DNA of 64,000 nt from Prevotella sp. (GCA_017412705.1 JAFPWS010000059.1:1-64000); one strand, 5' to 3'; positions 16,025 through 24,524 are shown, counted from the first letter of the stretch. Notes: a model not told the origin generated them from the letters alone. A program made the numbers and translations.

Positions 16025-18612
16025 TGACCGCTGCAATCTTCAATAGTTTGGTGGACAGTGCCCAGACCAAGTGGCTTACGACTCAACACCGTAAGCTGAG
16101 GGAGGCACTGCCCTCCATTCTTGAGGGGAATGCGGAGTTGCTGGCTCAGTGGACCGGTGACGAGAATTTTCAGAAGTTCTGCCAAGCTCAGGAGGCGAGC
16201 AAGAAGCGTGTGGCTGGAGGTAAGACCAAGGGTGAGGTGTTTAAGGCTCTCACCATCGAGAAGAAGCTCCAGACCTACTGCGACTCGCTGAAGAAGTCGT
16301 TGCCGTTTGTGATTTTCATTGCTACCTATATCGAGACCGTTTCTGCAAGCGGTAAGTTGGGTTGCTGGAGAAAGCAGGCGGCTTGTAGGCTGAACGGATT
16401 GTGTGTGATAGACTTCGACCACATCAATGGCGATGTCAGGGAGGTATGGGCTGAAGCCTACTCGCTGCTTAGCGACGAGGACAAGGCCCGTGTGCTACTG
16501 GTTTACGTCACACCGTCGGGACATGGACTGAAGGTCATTTTCATTGCCGACCCGCAATACAATCTGATAGACAATCAGAAGGTTTTTGCGGAGAAGCTGG
16601 GAGGTGAGAAGTTCGGTCTGACGCCAGACTCCGTTTGCCGCGACGCTTCGAGAGGTGCCTTTTTGACTTCGCGTGAGGACATTTTATTGATTAACGAAGA
16701 AAAACTGTTTACGTATGAGAACAAGGATTTTGGCGAGAAATATAACTCGCAGTATCGTGCTGGTAAGTCTCAGCCTACTCTTGACTTTGCTCCGAGTGGT
16801 GCTGATACTCGTAGTGTATCCACCCTTCAAGCTGCTGGAGAAAACCAACAGGCTGTATCAGGAGTCGATGGAGGAGACCTGCGGAATGCTGAGTCTATGA
16901 TGTATAATGGCGTCAGTTACGCCAAAATCATCGAGGCTTGGATGGAGGGCAGGAACCTCACTAACCATCGGCATGATACGTTGGTAGAACTGACGGATCA
17001 TTTGAGGTACTTGATAGGTAAGAACCCTACCAAGATTACCGAGGTGGTGATGACGTTGCCCTGGGTGCAAGACCTTGCTGCCGAGGGTGAGGATGTGGCT
17101 GGTACAGTCAGTTCGATTATGGGCTGGCGGTATAAGCAGAAGAAGCCGGAGGAGGTTTTGGAGGCGTTGAGGAAAGCGGGAGCAGAGTCGCAAGACGCTT
17201 CTCTAAACTCTCAACCCTCAACTCTCAACTCTCAGAACGACAACGACGTTTACGCCGTGCTGCCCTTGGAGGCTTGGGCTGAGGAACTGCTGGAGATGGC
17301 AGAGTACTACCCCTGCTTGAAGGAGCTGTTCCTGAATGTGCATCCCCACAAGTTGCCTGCGGTGTGGTTCTCTTCGGCGGCGTTGTTCGGAACGTTGATG
17401 ACAAGGGCTTTTTATCATTTTTGGTATGAGCCAGAGTTGGTGCGCCGACTGAACTACTGCATCTTCATTATTGGTGACCCGGGTGCCGGCAAGAACGTCA
17501 TCGAGAAGTTCTACAAGAAGATTGCCGACCCGATGATTCAGGCTGATCAATGTCTGATTGATGCGGTGAACCGCTACAAGGAGGGCAGAACGGAACGTAC
17601 CACTTCGACGAAGGCCCAGAAGGGCGAGGCGCTGAAGAAGCCTGTGGTGGGTATCAGAGTGCATCCTGCAAGAACAGCTACGGGTGAGTTTATCCGCCAC
17701 ATGCTGGCAGCTGTGGAGACAATACAGGACAAGCCTCTGAATCTGCACATGTTTTCGTTTGATGCTGAGCTGGATAACGTCACTAAGCAGAACAAGGGTG
17801 GCGACTGGAAGGACCGAGAAATCCTCGAGCTGAAAGCTTTCCACAACGAGGAGGACGGACAGATGTATGCCAATCAGGAGTCTGTTACGGGTATGTTCAA
17901 TGTATTCTGGAACTTCATCTACACGGGTACGCCGTATGCCCTGCACCGCAAGGTGAACCAAAGGAATTTCGGTACGGGTATGAGTACCCGACTTGCCGTT
18001 ATCCCACTGCCTGATAAGGGTATGGCGAAGCGACACCAGCAGGTAGATCCGTCAGCCAACGAGACGCTGCAGACGTGGGCTTACCGACTGGACAAGGTTG
18101 AGGGTGAGCTGCCTATTGAGCCGCTGAACGACGAGACCTACGAGTGGCAAACCAGTCACTTGGAGATTGCCGAGTTTAACGACGACAAGGCAGACAGAAC
18201 GCTGTTGAAGCGTATTCCGTACTACGGCATTGGCATCTCCCTTCCCTTCATCCTGATGCGTCATTGGGATGAGTGGCAGGAGAAGAAGACGCTGACGATG
18301 GATGAACGCGACAAGAGGCTCTGTAGGTTGGCTATGGAGATTCAGTACAAGTGCCAGCAGTTCTACTTCGGCGAGATGGCCTACAACTACTTTGCTGACC
18401 AGAACAAAGAGTTCGTACAGCGTCGCCGCACCACCCGCTATGATGACTGTTTCCGCAAACTGCCTGACGAGTTCAAGACGCAGCAGTTCATGGACATCTT
18501 CAACTGTTCGAAGACGGCAGCATCGAGAGCCATCATCCGCTTTCAGGATGAAAAGGTGGTGGAGAAGGTGAAGTACGGATTGTATCGGAAGGTGGTACAG
18601 GAACTGCCTTAA
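15982..18612 (+). CDS. BT4734-like/DUF3987 primase-ATPase
   Basis: This 876-aa protein has a two-part architecture found in Bacteroidota mobile cassettes. A BT4734/VirE-type N-terminal domain (residues about 90-290) has the primase-like block LCVIDFDHI near 140 and VTPSGHGLKVIF near 175. A DUF3987-type ATPase domain follows, with Walker A GDPGAGKN near 500. Such proteins are thought to initiate or support replication of the element; that role is from family knowledge, not shown here. Residues about 407-418 (SLNSQPSTLNSQ) are encoded by a repeat otherwise typical of intergenic DNA, placed exactly at the linker between the two domains. Confidence 0.85.
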   Translation: MFCNQQRFDLPTAIVTAAIFNSLVDSAQTKWLTTQHRKLREALPSILEGNAELLAQWTGDENFQKFCQAQEASKKRVAGGKTKGEVFKALTIEKKLQTYCDSLKKSLPFVIFIATYIETVSASGKLGCWRKQAACRLNGLCVIDFDHINGDVREVWAEAYSLLSDEDKARVLLVYVTPSGHGLKVIFIADPQYNLIDNQKVFAEKLGGEKFGLTPDSVCRDASRGAFLTSREDILLINEEKLFTYENKDFGEKYNSQYRAGKSQPTLDFAPSGADTRSVSTLQAAGENQQAVSGVDGGDLRNAESMMYNGVSYAKIIEAWMEGRNLTNHRHDTLVELTDHLRYLIGKNPTKITEVVMTLPWVQDLAAEGEDVAGTVSSIMGWRYKQKKPEEVLEALRKAGAESQDASLNSQPSTLNSQNDNDVYAVLPLEAWAEELLEMAEYYPCLKELFLNVHPHKLPAVWFSSAALFGTLMTRAFYHFWYEPELVRRLNYCIFIIGDPGAGKNVIEKFYKKIADPMIQADQCLIDAVNRYKEGRTERTTSTKAQKGEALKKPVVGIRVHPARTATGEFIRHMLAAVETIQDKPLNLHMFSFDAELDNVTKQNKGGDWKDREILELKAFHNEEDGQMYANQESVTGMFNVFWNFIYTGTPYALHRKVNQRNFGTGMSTRLAVIPLPDKGMAKRHQQVDPSANETLQTWAYRLDKVEGELPIEPLNDETYEWQTSHLEIAEFNDDKADRTLLKRIPYYGIGISLPFILMRHWDEWQEKKTLTMDERDKRLCRLAMEIQYKCQQFYFGEMAYNYFADQNKEFVQRRRTTRYDDCFRKLPDEFKTQQFMDIFNCSKTAASRAIIRFQDEKVVEKVKYGLYRKVVQELP
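17201..17235 (+). repeat. Intergenic-type AACTCTC repeat inside the primase coding sequence
   Basis: Degenerate tandem units of about 7-8 bases (AACTCTC, AACCCTC, AACTCTC, AACTCTC) run in frame through the interdomain linker and encode SLNSQPSTLNSQ. The composition differs sharply from the surrounding coding sequence. Confidence 0.75.
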
Positions 18613-18613
18613 A

Positions 18614-18660
18614 GACGGTTTCAGGTTTCAGGTCTTGAAACTTGGATCTTGAAACTTGAA
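18614..18660 (+). repeat. TTTCAGG/CTTGAAA repeat hairpin
   Basis: Two TTTCAGG units are followed by units of CTTGAAACTTG. The left block (GGTTTCAGGTTTCAGG) pairs with the right block (CTTGAAACTTGAAACC) in 14 of 16 positions plus G-T pairs. It sits just after the primase stop and may act as a transcript end, although no T-run follows. Confidence 0.5.
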
Positions 18661-18669
18661 ACCATCCGG

Positions 18670-18704
18670 TTTCCCACTTTCCCACTTTCCCACTTTTGAC
18701 ATTT
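18670..18704. repeat. Right arm of the perfect 35-bp inverted repeat
   Basis: This is the exact reverse complement of 95-129. It lies between the primase gene and the P5-like gene, so the P5-like gene falls just outside the bracketed 18.6 kb. Confidence 0.75.
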
Positions 18705-18740
18705 GACATTTGAATAGTTAAGAATTAAAAGTTTATAGTT

Positions 18741-19172
18741 ATGTTACCAAGAGGAATTAGGAATAATAACCCGCTGAACATCCGTCGCACAGCGAAGGAT
18801 CAGTGGAAGGGCCTTGCTGCCCAACAAAGCGACAGAGCATTCTGTCAGTTCAAGTCTTTAGAATGGGGATGGCGTGCAGCCTTCCAACTGCTCACCCGTA
18901 CGTACTATCACAAGTACCGTCTCTACACCATCCGCGGCATCATCTCGAGGTGGGCACCATCGAGCGAGAACGACTCTCACAGCTACATCGAGAACGTCTC
19001 TCGCCTCACCGGCATCGACCCCGACGAGCCGATAGGCATTCCGTCGGAAAGGCCCAGCCGATGGATGATGGTGGGTGTGGCTATGGCGATTCAGGAAAAC
19101 GGAATGTCAAGCATTGACTATTTCGCCATGCTGCGAGGATGGGAGTTGGCAAGGGGTAGTCATCTCGACTAA
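18741..19172 (+). CDS. Phage structural protein P5-like (putative muralytic) protein
   Basis: This 143-aa protein begins with the family hallmark GIRNNNPLNIR and continues with W.G..., FCQF, and RWAPSSEND near residues 73-82. Bacteroidota proteins of this kind are annotated as phage structural protein P5 and resemble lysozyme-like or transglycosylase-like folds. They commonly accompany BT4734/DUF3987 cassettes in the position of a cell-wall hydrolase. No signal peptide is present. No other phage structural genes are nearby, so this looks like a satellite-type or remnant cassette rather than a prophage. Confidence 0.75.
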   Translation: MLPRGIRNNNPLNIRRTAKDQWKGLAAQQSDRAFCQFKSLEWGWRAAFQLLTRTYYHKYRLYTIRGIISRWAPSSENDSHSYIENVSRLTGIDPDEPIGIPSERPSRWMMVGVAMAIQENGMSSIDYFAMLRGWELARGSHLD

Positions 19173-19197
19173 GCGAAGCGCATAAAGGAACAAAAGA

Positions 19198-19231
19198 GGC
19201 TCCAACCCAAGTGATGATGAGGGTTGGGGCC
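19198..19231 (+). terminator. Hairpin after the P5-like gene
   Basis: GGCTCCAACCC pairs with GGGTTGGGGCC (11 pairs, one G-T) around a 12-base loop. No T-run follows, so it is a weak or processing-type end rather than a classical terminator. Confidence 0.4.
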
Positions 19232-19306
19232 CAGTCCCACTTCTTGCAGGCTGCCACGTTCTTTTTCTACAGGCACCTCGAAAATGCAAAGAAAAATGCT
19301 TTTTTC

Positions 19307-19337
19307 TTTGAATTTAGCTCGGTTTTCACTAACTTTG
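19307..19337 (+). promoter_or_regulatory. Promoter of the NUDIX gene
   Basis: TTTG (19307-19310), 19 bases of spacer, then TAACTTTG (19330-19337) is a near-ideal Bacteroidota promoter. The gene starts 37 bases downstream. Confidence 0.7.
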
Positions 19338-19374
19338 CGCGCTGATAGGAAGAAACAGGTAAGGACTTGAAGTT

Positions 19375-19914
19375 ATGAAGATGAAAGACAACCAGGAAGA
19401 GGTTTTCCCCATAGTGGATGAAGAGGGGACGGTGACAGGCAGGGCGACGCGTGGCGAGTGTCATAACGGGTCACGTCTGCTGCATCCCGTGGTACACCTG
19501 CATGTGTTTAACTCGCGCGGTGAGGTGTACCTGCAGAAACGGCCATTATGGAAAGATATACAGCCCGGAAAGTGGGACACTGCGGTGGGTGGCCATTTGG
19601 ACTATGGCGAGACACCAGAGGAGGCGCTGCGAAGAGAGGTACGCGAAGAGTTAGGCATCACCGACTTCGAGCCTGAGTACATAGGCAAGTATGTGTTTGA
19701 CAGCAAGCGCGAAAGGGAGCTGGTGTACGTGAACCGCACAACCTACGACGGTGACATCAAGCCTTCGAAGGATGAGCTGGACGGTGGGCGTTTCTGGACG
19801 ATGCAGGAGATTAAGGCTGCGATAGGCAAGTCCGGCCAGTCTGATGCAACGGAGTTGCTCACTCCTAACTTCGAGCAGGAGTTTCAGCGTTTCTTCCTTG
19901 AGAAATCATTATAG
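19375..19914 (+). CDS. NUDIX hydrolase
   Basis: This 179-aa protein has a complete NUDIX box at residues about 78-100 (GHLDYGETPEEALRREVREE...G), fitting GX5EX7REUXEEXGU. The overall layout (FPIVDEEGTVTGRATRGECH at the N terminus, then LHPVVHLHVFN) resembles the isopentenyl-diphosphate isomerase-like group of NUDIX proteins that remove phosphates from nucleotide or related substrates. The exact substrate cannot be read. It is a single-gene unit convergent with the GH5 gene; the two stops are only 8 bases apart. Confidence 0.88.
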   Translation: MKMKDNQEEVFPIVDEEGTVTGRATRGECHNGSRLLHPVVHLHVFNSRGEVYLQKRPLWKDIQPGKWDTAVGGHLDYGETPEEALRREVREELGITDFEPEYIGKYVFDSKRERELVYVNRTTYDGDIKPSKDELDGGRFWTMQEIKAAIGKSGQSDATELLTPNFEQEFQRFFLEKSL

Positions 19915-19921
19915 AGATTTC

Positions 19922-21106
19922 TTAATAGGGCCATTTGCCAGCGCCAATGCCTGCAAGGATACCCTCGATGGCGATGGGGTTGAAGACCTGCAGACGCTGT
20001 CGGTCGATGACAGTGAAAGTGCCCTGTTCGCCTTTGCGGTCAGGGACGTTGATGTCCCAGAGCATGGTGACGCAGCCATGGTTGACAGCACGGCGGTTGA
20101 GCTCGCTATACCAGTAGCGGATGGAGGCGTCGTGCCGGGCCTGATGGTGGGGCACCTGGCGCCAATTGGCCCCACACTCACCAATGATGACGGGATAGCC
20201 GCGGGAGACGAACTTATCGTCGAGGGCCTGCATCATACGTTCCATGTGTTCCTCGTTGCCCCATGAGCTATTGTGGTCATCGCCCTCCACGAGGTTGTCC
20301 TTACCCCAGAACCATGCGCCGTCGGCCTCCTGCCCGCAGAAGTTCCATGGCTCGTAAAAGTGTACCTCTACCATCAGATGGTCTGCGCCAGCCAAGTCGG
20401 AAGGCACGCTGAAGGCCACGGCGGGGTCGGTGGCTGAGGCGATGCTGGTACTGGGAGTCTGTATGATGAGCGTGCGCTGGGCATTACGCCCTCCCGTGGC
20501 ACGGACGGTATTGACAAAAGCCTGATTGTATCGCATCAGGATGGGCGTCAGTTCCTGATGGCGGCCATTGAACAGGTTGTACTGCTGGAAAGGCTCGTTG
20601 AGTCCGGCAAAGAGCAGATAGTCGTCGAAGTCGCGGAAGGCAGTGGCTATCTGCGTCCACAGGTCGGCCAAGCGGAGTATCTTGTCGTTGACAATATCGT
20701 CGGTGACAGGCTGGAACGCCTTGGTGGAGCTGCTGAAGCCCTCGACCTCTATCCAGCCGCCATCCCAGTGGTCGTTGAGCACGACATAGAGGCCGTCGTT
20801 CAGACAGTAGCGCACAATCTCCTGGACACGGCTAATCCATGTGGGGTCTATGCGTCCCTGGGCATCGCAATGGACATTCCAGGCACAGGGTATGCGTACG
20901 GAGCGGAAGCCCTGAGCCTTGACAAAGTCGATGATCTGCTGCGTAGTACGTGTGCTTTGCCAGCCTGTCTCGCCCTCGGTAGCCTCTAATGTGTTGCCGA
21001 GGTTCCAGCCGGGATACATCTGCCGTGCCTGCTCACGGGCACCGGCATAAACTACTGTGACAACCAGTAGAGTTGCCAGCATAAGGAGGTAGCGTCTTTT
21101 CTGCAT
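19922..21106 (-). CDS. GH5-family endo-glycanase (beta-glucanase/mannanase type), secreted
   Basis: This 394-aa protein starts with a signal peptide (residues 1-21) and has the GH5 fold: GWNLGNTLEA near 33, RIPCAWNVH near 71, the acid/base glutamate E171 in GLNEP and the nucleophile E310 in IIGECG. The WNLGNTLEA start is typical of GH5_4-type endoglucanases, so beta-1,4-glucan or mixed-linkage glucan is the likeliest substrate. It lies 27 bases behind the LacI-type regulator on the same strand and is probably cotranscribed with it. Confidence 0.88.
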   Translation of the reverse strand: MQKRRYLLMLATLLVVTVVYAGAREQARQMYPGWNLGNTLEATEGETGWQSTRTTQQIIDFVKAQGFRSVRIPCAWNVHCDAQGRIDPTWISRVQEIVRYCLNDGLYVVLNDHWDGGWIEVEGFSSSTKAFQPVTDDIVNDKILRLADLWTQIATAFRDFDDYLLFAGLNEPFQQYNLFNGRHQELTPILMRYNQAFVNTVRATGGRNAQRTLIIQTPSTSIASATDPAVAFSVPSDLAGADHLMVEVHFYEPWNFCGQEADGAWFWGKDNLVEGDDHNSSWGNEEHMERMMQALDDKFVSRGYPVIIGECGANWRQVPHHQARHDASIRYWYSELNRRAVNHGCVTMLWDINVPDRKGEQGTFTVIDRQRLQVFNPIAIEGILAGIGAGKWPY

Positions 21107-21133
21107 TCTTCTTGAACTTTATAACATGTTTCT

Positions 21134-22162
21134 TTACTGCTTCTTCTTGGCAGAGGTCTCGCGGATGACGAGCTGCTGGGGCACAATCTCCTTATACACC
21201 TTGGCATCGCCATTGATGTTCTTGAGCAGGAGACGGCAAGCGGTGACACCCATGAGGTGTGACTGGTCCTCAATGGCTGACATCTGGGGGGTGACATAGG
21301 CCGCATGGGCATCGTCGGTGAAGCCTATCAGGGCAACATCGTCAGGAATGCGCAGTCCACACTCCTTGATGGCTGTAAAGGCCGCAAAGGTGATGATGTC
21401 GTTGAAGGCGAGGATGGCGTCGGGACGGTTGGGCATCTGCAGCAGGCGCTTGGTAGCGTCAAGGGCTACCTGATAGTCTATCTTGTCGCAAACGACCAGG
21501 TCGCGGTCTATGGGGATACGACGCTCACGCAAGGCCTCCAGATAGCCATGTTTACGGCGTCGCACCATGTCCAGGTGGTTGGGGCCTCCCAGGAAGGCTA
21601 CATGCTGGCTGCCGGTATCGATGAGGTGCAGGGTGGCCTGCTGGGCTGCCTCGTCGCCATTGGCGGTGACGCAGGAGAACTGGTCTGTCAGACAAGTGCG
21701 TCCGAAGAAGACCAGGGGGATGCCCATATCGGCTATCTCCTGATAGTGGTGGTAGTCGGTGGTGTTCTGCGCCAGACAGGCAATGATGCCTTCGACATGC
21801 AGTCCTACGAAATTGTCGACAGCCAGCTCCTCGTCCTCATAGCTCTCATGGCTGTTGGCGCTGATGACACTATAGCCGGCACGACGGGCCTCGTCCTCGA
21901 TGCCGTCGAGCACAGCTGCATAGTAGTGCGTCACCAGATTGGGCACAACGACGCCTATCATCTTGGGAGCCTCCTTGCGCAGACTCTGCGCAAAGGGGTT
22001 AGGACGGTAGTTCAGCCTCTTGGCCAGATCCTTCACCCGCTGCTGCATCTCCTTACCTATCTCGGGGGAGTTGCGCAGGGCGCGGCTGACGGTGGCTATG
22101 CTGACTCCCAGCTCTTGAGCCAAGTCCTTCAGCGAGGTGCGGCGTTGCTTCTTATTTACCAT
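21134..22162 (-). CDS. LacI-family transcriptional regulator
   Basis: This protein of about 342 aa has an N-terminal LacI-type helix-turn-helix (LKDLAQELGVSIATVSRALR) followed by YRPNPFAQSLR and a periplasmic-binding-like effector domain (IGVVVPNLVTHYYAAVLDGI onward). The start was set at 22162 (MVNKKQRRTSLK) because 11 extra upstream residues would run into its own promoter. It heads an operon with the GH5 enzyme and probably senses a sugar released by it. A near-perfect operator-like palindrome sits upstream at 22208-22221. Confidence 0.92.
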   Translation of the reverse strand: MVNKKQRRTSLKDLAQELGVSIATVSRALRNSPEIGKEMQQRVKDLAKRLNYRPNPFAQSLRKEAPKMIGVVVPNLVTHYYAAVLDGIEDEARRAGYSVISANSHESYEDEELAVDNFVGLHVEGIIACLAQNTTDYHHYQEIADMGIPLVFFGRTCLTDQFSCVTANGDEAAQQATLHLIDTGSQHVAFLGGPNHLDMVRRRKHGYLEALRERRIPIDRDLVVCDKIDYQVALDATKRLLQMPNRPDAILAFNDIITFAAFTAIKECGLRIPDDVALIGFTDDAHAAYVTPQMSAIEDQSHLMGVTACRLLLKNINGDAKVYKEIVPQQLVIRETSAKKKQ

Positions 22163-22182
22163 GTTGAGGTCTATTGTCCGTG

Positions 22183-22221
22183 CAAAGATACACAATTTTG
22201 GGGAATCCGCAAACGTTTACG
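22183..22221 (-). promoter_or_regulatory. Promoter and putative LacI operator of the regulator-GH5 operon
   Basis: The minus strand reads TATCTTTG at 22190-22183, about 20 bases before the start codon. At 22208-22221 CGCAAACGTTTACG is a 14-bp palindrome with one mismatched pair and a central CG, as in LacI-family operators. It lies where a bound repressor would block RNA polymerase, so autoregulation is likely. Confidence 0.65.
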
Positions 22222-22265
22222 TGAGATTTTTACGCATTTTTGTTGCAATCGTAGGAAAAAGTGCG

Positions 22266-22362
22266 TATCTTTGCAGCGTGAAATTCAGAATGAGTAATGA
22301 ATAGTTGATAATAAGTTAGTTAGAAAAGAATTAGGGATGTCGTGAGACATCCCTAGTTTTTT
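22266..22362 (+). ncRNA. Candidate small RNA with own promoter and terminator
   Basis: TATCTTTG at 22266-22273, with TTG 20 bases upstream (22243-22245), points to the right. The next feature is a strong terminator at 22332-22362: TAGGGATGTC/GACATCCCTA, loop GTGA, then T6. In between there are only about 60 bases and no ORF beyond the 4-codon MSNE. This predicts an RNA of about 80 nt. The hairpin could also end the minus-strand GIN gene, which stops at 22369, but its T-run is on the plus strand. Confidence 0.55.
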
Positions 22363-22368
22363 GTACCT

Positions 22369-23121
22369 CTATTTCTTCTTGACGTTCAGTGACGAGATAT
22401 CGATGTCGCCAGAGCCTCGCTTATAATAGTTATACTCGTTGACATTGCCGGAGAGCTTGATGTCGCCGGAGCCTACCAGCCGCAGGTCTACCTTACCGCA
22501 GTCCTTGAGGTGCATCTTGATGTCGCCGGAGCCCTTCAGTTCCATCTTCGTCAGGGCGGCCTTCTGCTCATTCATCTTCAGGTCGCCAGAGCCTACTACC
22601 TCTATCGCCGTGTTACGGGTGACAACCTTCTTCAGCTCCACATCGCCCGAGCCAAGGAGTGATACCCTGACATTGTCGCAGATGATGTCGTAGAAGTCGA
22701 TGTTGCCAGAGCCCTTCAGGCGGATGTCAAGGTTGTCGGTATCGAGGTGTCGCTTGCACTCGAAGTCGCCGGAGCCCTTCAGCTCTATGCCCAGGAAGTC
22801 GGGGGAGGTGACATATACCGTCACGTCGTCGCCACTGTTGTTGCCGAAGCTGAGCATCTTTCCTTTCATGTTAACCACCAGCTTGTTGCCCACCACACGG
22901 GTCTCCACCTGCTTGATGACACGCTTGGGAGCTTTGACAAATACGGAGAAGGTGTCAGCCTGCTGGTACTTCACATCCAGCGAGCCCAGCTGCTCTATGC
23001 GTTCAAAGCCCTTCAGAGAACGGCGTTCCACTACTCTGTTGTCGCCACTGATTTCCGTCACTACCTTTGCACTCACCGACAGCACGCCAAGTACCATCAC
23101 AAACAACAATAACTTTTTCAT
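22369..23121 (-). CDS. GIN-domain (DUF2807) secreted protein with GSGD repeats
   Basis: This 250-aa protein has a signal peptide (residues 1-18) and then the DUF2807 pattern FERIEQLGSLDVKYQQ followed by seven GSGD/GSGN turns spaced about 18-22 residues apart. The repeats build a right-handed beta-solenoid called a putative adhesin head domain. The C terminus ends SSLNVKKK. It is probably periplasmic or surface-located. It lies between the sensor kinase gene and the LacI region; linkage to the kinase is possible, with a 131-base gap. Confidence 0.85.
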   Translation of the reverse strand: MKKLLLFVMVLGVLSVSAKVVTEISGDNRVVERRSLKGFERIEQLGSLDVKYQQADTFSVFVKAPKRVIKQVETRVVGNKLVVNMKGKMLSFGNNSGDDVTVYVTSPDFLGIELKGSGDFECKRHLDTDNLDIRLKGSGNIDFYDIICDNVRVSLLGSGDVELKKVVTRNTAIEVVGSGDLKMNEQKAALTKMELKGSGDIKMHLKDCGKVDLRLVGSGDIKLSGNVNEYNYYKRGSGDIDISSLNVKKK

Positions 23122-23252
23122 ATACTTTACATTTTAGGATTGTTCTTACTGGTTAGACGCAGAAAGCCAGCAAGAAGTTGCAAAGGGAAGAAAAAAGTTT
23201 TGCGCGTACCTTAATATAATATATAAGATAAGGAAAACAGGCCTTGGCAGGG

Positions 23253-24524
23253 TCATGCCTTGCCCAGATCGAGCCAGAACGTAGAGCCCTCGTTGAGCTT
23301 CGACTCGACACCCACCTCGCCATTCAGCGTCAGCGCCAGGCTGCGGCAGATGCTCAGGCCGAGGCCTGTGCCAGGAATAAACTCATCGACCTTGACGAAA
23401 CGCTCAAAGAGGTGCTCGTTACACATCTCCTGGGGTATGCCCTTGCCAGTGTCCTGGACATAGATGCGCCACTTGCCTTCGTGCTCTGTACAGCCCAGCG
23501 TCACCTGTCCGGTTGTGGTAAACTTGATGGCGTTGTTCAGGTATTGGTTCAGGATTTCACGCACTCTGTCGCGGTCGGTAGTCAGCATGGGCAGGGTCTC
23601 CTTCTGGCCCACGACGATGCTTAGGCCCTTCTCGTCGGCCTGCTGCCGGTACTTGTCTGTCAGATCATTGAAGAGCTGGCTCAGCTCGAAGGTAGACTTC
23701 TTAAGCTCACCACCGCCACGGGCCTCCAACTTCGACATGCTGACAATGTCGTCGAAGATGCGCAACAGCTGGGTGTTGTTCTGCTTGATGAGGGCTATCA
23801 GGTTCTGACGCTCCTCGTCGCTCTCTGCCATGGGCAGCACATCGCTGAAGCCCACAATGGCATTCAACGGGGTGCGGATCTCATGACTGATATTGGCCAG
23901 GAAGGCAGACTTCAGACGGTCGCTCTCCTCAGCATGGTAGACAGCATCCATCAAGGCGCTCTCAATCTCCTTCTGCTGGTCGATGCGCATCAGTGTGCCG
24001 ACAGCACTCAAGGGATTGCCCTGATAGTCGCGCTTGTCGATGGTGGCATATATCTCGCTCCAATAGGTGCGGTCTGTATGGGGCACCAGCATCTGGTACT
24101 GGGCATGGAACACATCAATCTTGCCTGCAAGCAAGTCCTCGTAGCCGTTTCTCACCATATCCTGATATTCCGGGGCTACGTGGTCGATGACGTCGTCTAT
24201 CTTTGTTCCCGGCGGGATGACGACACTGTCGCTATTGTCACGGTAGTCAGTATCAAACGAGAAAACGCGTGTCGGCACATCCATGCGCCAGATGGCCAAC
24301 TTCATAGCTTTCAGCACGAGGTCATATTCCACGGAGTGTACCTTAACCTTGGAAAGCTGCTTCAGGTCGAACTTCAAGGCCTTATGCTGACGGTACTGTA
24401 ATACCAGCATGACGAGGGTTATCACCAAGACGGGAACACCCACCAACCATACCAGTATCTCCAGTTGCAAGAGCGAGCGAAGACTGAAAAGCAGTATAGA
24501 ACAGGTTACGGTCATAGTCAGCAT
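23253..24524 (-). CDS. PAS-domain sensor histidine kinase
   Basis: This protein of 423 aa has two membrane segments within residues about 5-48, a PAS-like domain (about 70-190, LAIWRMDVPTRVFSFDT...), a His-kinase dimerisation box (LANISHEIRTPLNAIVGF) and an ATPase domain with the N box (YLNNAIKFTTTG), G1 (VQDTGKGIP) and G2 (GTGLGLSICRSLA). No receiver domain is attached and no response regulator lies next to it. The longer ORF from 24824 would overlap rlmL on the other strand, so the ATG at 24524 was chosen. Its promoter (TAATTTTG) is at 24540-24547. Confidence 0.9.
   Translation of the reverse strand: MLTMTVTCSILLFSLRSLLQLEILVWLVGVPVLVITLVMLVLQYRQHKALKFDLKQLSKVKVHSVEYDLVLKAMKLAIWRMDVPTRVFSFDTDYRDNSDSVVIPPGTKIDDVIDHVAPEYQDMVRNGYEDLLAGKIDVFHAQYQMLVPHTDRTYWSEIYATIDKRDYQGNPLSAVGTLMRIDQQKEIESALMDAVYHAEESDRLKSAFLANISHEIRTPLNAIVGFSDVLPMAESDEERQNLIALIKQNNTQLLRIFDDIVSMSKLEARGGGELKKSTFELSQLFNDLTDKYRQQADEKGLSIVVGQKETLPMLTTDRDRVREILNQYLNNAIKFTTTGQVTLGCTEHEGKWRIYVQDTGKGIPQEMCNEHLFERFVKVDEFIPGTGLGLSICRSLALTLNGEVGVESKLNEGSTFWLDLGKA

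Noticed and set aside
17218-18036. 272-aa minus-strand ORF opposite the primase gene
   Set aside because: It is the antisense frame of a well-supported domain (DUF3987) and has no family resemblance.
1-18704. Composite transposon or prophage
   Set aside because: The inverted repeats are suggestive but no transposase, integrase, portal, terminase or tail genes were seen.
21305-22297. 330-aa plus-strand ORF opposite the LacI gene
   Set aside because: Complement of a clear LacI-family gene; low-complexity Val/Gly/His composition.
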